A stretch of DNA of 64,000 nt from Lunularia cruciata (Eukaryota > Streptophyta > Marchantiopsida > Lunulariales > Lunulariaceae), in NCBI GenBank assembly GCA_948567375.1, contig OX419756.1, forward strand, positions 25,460,552 to 25,524,551, written 5' to 3'. How positions within the stretch are numbered: the first letter of the stretch is position 1; each line of letters begins with the position of its first letter. The translations under genes were made by a program, and so were the position numbers. Positions 58,220 through 64,000 of this stretch are shown here, piece by piece. The notes beneath the pieces were generated by a model that saw nothing but the letters and a program-made list of their open reading frames with translations, made no database searches and was not told the DNA's origin.

Positions 58220-58606
58220 TTGATCAGTCAATTTCATCCAAGAGACTATGTATATCTACAACAAACAGCACCGACGACACTTGATGTTTTGACAGGCCGT
58301 ACTATCTTGAGAGTGCATGAGGTTTTGCCATCTAGAGTCATTGTGTTAGAAGGACGTGATGGTGTTGTTTGGAAGGACCATGTGCACAATTGTGCGCCAT
58401 GCCACCTCCCAAACATTGATGGTACTATGGACCCAAGCTTGGCACTTGTACATGTAGGCTTGAGGTGTATGTTATGTGGCTCTTCTGGTAGAGCTACTAA
58501 TATGTTAGTGTGGGATAGCTATTCGAGAGGATGGCATATGGTATGTATGACTCCTCCCCTTGTGGTGGTTCCTCAGGGATAGTGGTTATGTCCTAGATGT
58601 ACTTGA
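58220..58606 (+). pseudogene. Pol C-terminal tail with degenerate PHD-type zinc finger
   Basis: The tail starts QFHPRDYVYLQQ, the usual GDxVYL segment, and VHNCAPCHLPNI. The finger lies at 58,466-58,600: C-ML-C-G, then MLV-W-D-S-Y-S-RGWH-MV-C, PPL, VPQG, stop, W-L-C-P-R-C. This is the PHD pattern C2-C2-H-C-C2 with GWH and the W-x-C-x2-C ending. Two zinc ligands are lost: the third Cys is Trp (TGG) and the fourth is Tyr (TAT). A TAG (58,580) sits before the last Trp. PHD fingers read histone H3 tails; here it takes the place usually held by a chromodomain. Confidence 0.72.
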
Positions 58607-58775
58607 CCTATAGCTAGTTCATTCTTTATATGGTATAGATTGTAGATATGCAACTAACAATGGGGCTCCATAGCACCCGGCCTCCTGATCTTTGTCCATT
58701 ATAGGGTATACCATATACTTAGAGTAGATGGTTGTCTGGAGTTAGAGGGACCTAACCACCAGCTAGGAGGGCAAT

Positions 58776-60518
58776 TGTGGCACTTTAGAGTCTATGTATG
58801 ACTTATGTGTGAGTTGTGCTTCTATAGTGTATGATGTTGATAGCGATGTATGTTGTGTAGCAATGTATATACGCACGATAATCTCAAATCTTCTTCAAAT
58901 ATCAATGTTTAGTAGATCCATGCAACAGATGCTTGAATTCATTTGACAACTCTTATTATATTTATAAATTGATCTAAAAATTTGTATTTTATAACCACCT
59001 TAAAATTAAGTTGATGAAAAAATTAAGATTATGTTTTCTGTATTTCATTTTCCAATACTTAAAAGCCAACCAAACATCCTTAGATTTATTTTGCCACTAC
59101 TACTAGGATTTCTGGCAAAATATATATTAAATTATCTTTTATATCAAAATTACCATCTTAAAGGATAGTAATGACAAGACTTGAAAAGAATATCATGATT
59201 AATTTTCATTTTAATAATCTTCAATGCTCCTACCTTTATTATGTTATTGACTAAATTTTCCACCATAAGATGAATTTTAATTTATTTATCTCATACATTA
59301 CTGTAGAAAATATATGATAATTAAAATATCTTAATCAGAAAATGTATCATATACTATGTATCTATAGTTTTATATATGTTTGAATATTAAGATGGGTATG
59401 AGAAATCTAAAACTTTGGAGAAAATACTCTCTCACTTCTTTGTCACCAAAGGATCTTTATCTCCTAATTATTGAACTTAGATTGTGATAGTATACTCTTT
59501 CTATTCATTCCACTATGCAGTATTCATTCTAATATCTCCTAGTAAACTCCTTCCTTGCATTATGATGAATTTATGAATACCTTCACATGGTTGAACAATA
59601 ATGGTACTATAGGAAGACTTTTGTCGCATATCACCAAAATTAGATCATTATTCTTTCAAATTATCAAGTGTATTTTTTATCTTTAATTTTTCCTTTTATT
59701 AGACAGCTATCAAACATCCTATAGAGGAGTTTTATTATTTGATGAAAAGATCTTATCAATTGAGGACCCAAAGGAGCAAAACCAAAAGTAACATTATTCC
59801 TATTCCTTTAATGAGCAAGAAAGTGTGTTTGTCAAGGTTTTATTCTTGAGAAAATATCAGTTTCATAGCAATAAATTCCAATATATGAGGAATTCTAGTA
59901 ATTGCTAAAAAAATTCTCACTATAGCAACACACTCATACGTTGGAATCTCTTAAACTTTGAATATAACTTATTTTTATTTACAAAGATCTTGCATATCAT
60001 GATAGTATGCATCACAATTTTAGAGAGGACAAAGAGGAAAGACATCATAAAGAATCCTCACCCTTGTATCATGTGTTAGACAAGGAAGCATTAAAGCTAT
60101 ACACTTCTCAAGTTCCAATTTCTTTTTAGCAAGGAGCCACTACAACACCACATGCATATATCCACTTAGCTTATTTACCAAGTTCTTGAAATTTGGTAGA
60201 GTTTTTTGGTAAAATAATTATATCTCTCTCACTCCTCATTCATATGCTATACTTTCTTATACATATTTTCTTAAAATTATTTGTCTTTGAGCTATCCAAA
60301 TTTTTGTCAAGTCACCTCATTAAGTTCTTCTTTCTCTACAAAATGTATAAATATAACAAAGACAATTAAAACACTCTCACTTGAGTACAGTCTGAATGCT
60401 ATGAATGATCAAACATCTTATAATCTCTCTCAAGTACAATCAAATGTATATTCATCTCTTCCTCATCCACTATATATGAAACCAATCTTGTAGGCAAAAC
60501 TAATGTTTGTTATCATAT
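58776..60518. other. Possible 3' LTR start, then AT-rich DNA
   Basis: A purine tract AGGAGGGCAA (58,765-58,774) is followed at 58,776 by TGTGGCAC, a plausible LTR start, but no matching 5' copy was found. From about 58,900 the sequence is AT-rich without genes. Confidence 0.4.
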
Positions 60519-60954
60519 TATAAAAGACCAAAGAGAGAAATAGGGGAATGGGAGATCAACATCTAAATGACATTTAAACTTTCATGAAATTGTGAGTGAA
60601 ACTCCAAACGACTAGCATGAACTTGTGTTTTGGTATTTATATGGAAAGAATATAAGACTCCCAAGAAGCTTCCAAAGAAACTTTCTTTTAGAAATTGTAT
60701 TCTTGGAATGCAAACTAAGCTAGTTGTTACCTTGGTGTACAAATTACTTAATCCATGGAAATGTCTTAAAATTTTTTGTCCAAAAAACTTCCCAAGTACT
60801 TCTAGAACATTCTACCGATGAATTTACTAGATACTTTTAGAAAAATTCTTAGAATTCATAGATATATGTTAGTTGTACATCTTTTTAGCTATATTTAGTT
60901 TAATTTGCTAATTCATTAGCTTTTACTTATTTGTATGTTAATCCCATATTATAA
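60519..60954 (-). mobile_element. Antisense solo LTR of nested chromovirus family, diverged
   Basis: The reverse complement aligns with the LTRs at 50.6 and 55.8 kb: it starts near TATAATATGGGATTAACAT, has the GAGTTTCACTC / CTAGTCGTTTGGAG region and ends TTTGGTCTTTTATA. It contains a perfect three-unit heat-shock element TTCtaGAAcaTTC (60,800-60,812) and a GAAgcTTC near 60,665. It is AT-shifted relative to the other copies. Confidence 0.72.
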
Positions 60955-61646
60955 AAAATATCATCAGGTTTATCTTTTACAAACAACCAAAATAATACTA
61001 TATATATATCCATTCTATCTTGGATCACAAAGAGAGACATAATAAAAATAAAAAGTGAAATAAGTGATATCATGTCATGTTAAACTCATAGAGTTCATAT
61101 AGTTCATATAGAGTGACCAAAAGAGCTTGGGAGAGGTCAAGCTATTTGCTTTGTGAAGTGCTCACATAAGCACTTATGTGATAACTCCATGAATGCCCAA
61201 ACCCAATAATAGAGGGATCTCAGTTTATTATTGATTTGGTGGGCCCCAGAACTGATGGAGCAAATTTCTTGCCAATTTATCAAGACTCGTATCCAAACAT
61301 CACCAATTATAACTTTCTTGTACAAAGACTGCACAAGAAATCCTACTTGATAAGGGAAAAATAGGCCAAGTCAATTGAGGGAATGGAGAAGATGTAGAGT
61401 CATTACAAGGAAGAAGCCAAGAAAGCTAATGTTTTAATACATGAGAACTTTGAGGCAAAGATCCAGACTACTTCATTTCTTGTAGAGTAGAAGGAGCGAG
61501 AGGAACAAATCAAGAAGCTACAAGGAGAGTTGATGGTACTTCAACTTCAGTAGAATCAAAAGCAACAAGAGTGTGAGGAATAGTTGATATCTTACAATGA
61601 AGAAAAAACTAGCATCCAAAGTGAATTGGATGTAACCAAAGTGAGC
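60955..61646 (+). other. Coiled-coil-coding fragment (decayed)
   Basis: About 61,380-61,640 reads YKEEAKKANVLIHENFEAKI, then KEREEQIKKLQGELMVLQ and EKTSIQSELDVTK, with TAG stops between. It is a heptad-rich fragment similar in character to the end of the unknown family copy at 29.2-29.9 kb. The first part of the interval is AT-rich and empty. Confidence 0.4.
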
Positions 61647-64000
61647 CTAGTAACAATGGATGTAAAATGGATGCCCATATTGGGTGATGATATTGCAGAA
61701 GAAGAACTCCACTATTGTTTTTGCATCATCCTTGCAAGTAGCTTTTGCTTCAACTATCTTTGTTGCACAGTCGGTACAAACCATAATGTATATCTTCTGA
61801 GTAGTTTTTGTGGTAGGTTGTACCAGACCTACAAATAATATTTCCCATTTTTGAATAGTGCTAAGGGTAGGATGGGTCTCAAGGCCATTATGTGGTTGGA
61901 GTGGGTCTTCCAAGATGTTGGGGTACATCAAGTCTCTTGATATATTCATGCACATCCTTATACATGATCAACCATGAGTAACCAAGATCTTTGTCACTAT
62001 ATTCTTCAAGGCAAAATAGCCTGATGCAGCTTCCACATGCAAGGACTATATCACTCCTTCAACTTAATGTGATTTGAGACAATGTTGGAGACCTTCATCT
62101 CCTCTCATCTTGAATAAAACATTCCACTTCGGTTGGTATGGACTCATCTTGAATAAAACATTCCTCTTCAATTGATATGGACTTATCTTGTATAGGAACA
62201 ATGATCACTATTCTAGATCTATCCTTTCAAGGTATTGCATATTACAAAGGTATAAGTACTCTACCAAATAACATGTTCTCTTTGTCACCAAAATGTGAAA
62301 TAAACTCTTTGTCCAAGAAGTCATTATCTAGGTCTGCAACTTGGTCTTTGGTGTTGTTTCCATTTTTATGTTGTACTCCATTCCTTACCTGCACAATGTA
62401 GGTAAATACTTGCAAGGGAAGTATCCACCTTGCAATTTGCTTTTGAGAAATCTTCCTTCTTCACTAAGTGTTGTAATGCATAATGATCTACATGAAAGAT
62501 AAACTCATATCCCAACAAATAGTGGCAAAAGTACTTGCCAATATACACCATTCCTAGTGCTTCTCTTTCCATAGTGGGGTACTTCTTCTTTGCAGTTGAC
62601 AATTTCCTACAAGTGAAATATATTGGGTAGTCTTTCTTGTTATCATCATTTTGACTAAGCACTACTCTTATGGCTATAGAAGATATATCTACATATACAT
62701 GGAGCATTCATTGCCAATATGGGCTTGTATCATAGGAGCTTCCACTAATTTTGCTTTCATTGCAATGAAGTCTTCTTCCTACTTTTTTCTCCACACATAC
62801 ACTTTGGACTTCTTCAACAACTTTGTGAGGGATGCTGCAAGAATTGCATAATTAGTGATGAATCTCTTGTAGTATCTCACATGGCCTAGGAAGGCATAAA
62901 ATTCTCTCTAGATCTTTAGGGCTTCAAAGGCTTGAATGACTTTGACTTTCTTTGCATCTACCTGCACACCTCTACTTGAAACTTTATGTCCTTGTAAGAT
63001 GCCTTCCATCAATACAAAGGAGCACTTCTTTCAGTGTAAGGATATTCTTGTTGCTTGATATTGCTTAAAATTTTTCCAAATAAAGGAGAGATTGTCCTCC
63101 TCCACCAACAATAAAGAAGTATTAATAAAATTTTCCATGAACTTCCAAAGGTAATCCTAAAAGATGGCTTCCATCATTCACAAGAAAGTCATATGTGCAT
63201 TACACAATCTGAATGGTTTTTGGTTGTAAGCATAAGTACTCCTAATCCATAGTGATGCTAGTCTTATCCTATCTTCTCCCAAAAAGGGACTTGGTTATAC
63301 CCCAAGAATCCATATAAAAAGCTATAACACTCATCACTTACAACTTGATCCAAAATAGTATCCGTGAGGATGATGATCCTTTGTTGTGGCCATATTCAAC
63401 TTCCAAAAGTCTTGGCACACTTGGATCTTACCTATCTTCTTCTTAGGTACCATTATGATGGGAGACCCACTTACTATTGAGTATCAAGAAGATAATACCA
63501 ACTCAAAGGTACTTATGATCTTGTACTTCACTGACAAGCAGTACTTTGGGTTGAGCTGGTATTGGCACTACCAAATTAGAATTGTACCATTTTCTAGATT
63601 GGTCCATTGTTCCTAAAAATATTGAGGGATGTTGTACATCTACTTGATCTTCCAAGAAAAAACGTCTTGGTATTCCTAAAATAGTTTGGCGTAGTCTTCA
63701 TACTTGGTGAAGACACATGCTTGGATATCTTTAGGATCTTTTTTTCAACTACAATCACATCTTGATAATCATTTTGGAGTTAATGATGTACTTACATGGC
63801 TAAAATCACTCACTTCACTTAGTGCTACATGATCCTCCCAAAATTTGGAGTGATCACTCCCTTTGGCCTTATCTTCCATTTCTTAGCATTCCAAGTAGTT
63901 CAACACATCCTCTTTTGCCAAAGGTTCTTTAGAGTCATTCAAACTTTCTTTGGTGTATTCTTCTTTTGATGGCAATTTTCTCCTCAGTGTTGGATCTTCT
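61647..64000 (-). pseudogene. Gypsy pol fragment, second copy of the 34-35 kb lineage
   Basis: On the minus strand, from the window edge: RT-derived sequence with FLGHVRYYKRFITNYAI (about 62,890-62,840), RNase H at 62,707-62,366 (VYVDISSIAIRVVL, KKYPTMEREALGMVY, FHVDHYALQHL), then, after about 400 bases with a 39-bp tandem repeat, an integrase start at 61,870-61,647: QKWEILFVGLVQPTTKTTQK and IMVCTDCATKIVEA. The expected GIDFVGP Asp is Leu here. The RT half (62.9-64 kb) is heavily broken. It continues off the window. Confidence 0.75.
62106..62190. repeat. 39-bp tandem repeat
   Basis: CATCTTGAATAAAACATTCC starts at 62,106 and again at 62,145; a partial third unit starts at 62,184. The last part of each unit, TTG-TATGGACT, is conserved. 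Confidence 0.85.

Larger units (their letters stand above)
45566..58775 (+). mobile_element. Large Gypsy element with DNA methyltransferase and PHD finger (decayed, interrupted)
   Basis: Order on the plus strand: gag (45,670-47,350), retropepsin (47,810-48,150), cytosine-5 DNA methyltransferase (48,550-49,560), reverse transcriptase (49,880-50,585, resuming at 56,223), RNase H, integrase (57,346-58,108), C-terminal tail with PHD-type finger (to 58,606). It is split by a younger complete element at 50,591-56,217. The join is exact at codon level: MEEH before the insert is followed by the next residues of the same conserved RT segment after it. The left edge is taken at a primer-site-like TGGTATCA and the right edge at a purine tract before TGTGGCAC. 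Stops and a few frameshifts make it inactive. Gypsy assignment follows from RT, RNase H, integrase order. Confidence 0.85.

Overview
The window looks like a land-plant nuclear genome. It is mostly decayed LTR retrotransposons, with only two convincing cellular genes, both in the first 6 kb. The plant call rests on an XS-domain (SGS3/FDM-type) gene, a secreted plant-type leucine-rich-repeat protein, and a primer-binding site matching plant initiator-Met tRNA. The species cannot be fixed from sequence alone. A non-seed plant (bryophyte, lycophyte or fern) is possible but is only an inference.

Layout. 1-0.5 kb: Ty1/copia reverse-transcriptase remnant (minus). 1.6-2.5 kb: XS-domain gene (plus). 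3.6-5.6 kb: intronless LRR protein (minus), convergent with the XS gene. 6.9-7.05 kb: MITE-like hairpin. 7-12.4 kb: AT-rich gene desert. 12.4-31.8 kb: dispersed and tandem repeats, including three decayed copies of an unrecognised coding family (12.4-14.0, 23.9-25.1 and 27.4-30.0 kb) and an integrase fragment amplified as a 144-bp tandem repeat. 31.8-44 kb: two inverted copies of a long repeat around chromovirus fragments, including an internally deleted element with both LTRs and a third related LTR, plus a minus-strand Gypsy fragment. 44-58.8 kb: a large, unusual Gypsy element. 58.8-61 kb: AT-rich, with an antisense solo LTR. 61.6-64 kb: minus-strand Gypsy pol.

The main discovery candidate is the large Gypsy element at about 45.6-58.8 kb. 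Its order is gag (two zinc knuckles), retropepsin, a DNMT3-like cytosine-5 DNA methyltransferase domain, reverse transcriptase, RNase H, integrase and a C-terminal PHD-type zinc finger. It thus once carried both a DNA-methylation writer and a probable chromatin reader. It is now a pseudogene. In the methyltransferase stretch the reading frame is intact for about 1 kb and broken only by stops at expected glutamine positions; six of eight are TAG, as expected from C-to-T change at CAG, a CHG methylation context.

Inside its reverse transcriptase sits a complete, younger chromovirus (50,591-56,217) with two 412-415 bp LTRs, a perfect tRNA-iMet primer site, a chromodomain and a near-perfect target duplication. 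Its LTRs are packed with palindromes matching the heat-shock element consensus, suggesting a heat-responsive family; diverged copies lie at 15.4 and 60.5 kb.

A second theme is short local inverted duplications (13-44 bp arms), several of them demonstrably inserted into transposon coding sequence. They look like replication template-switch scars.
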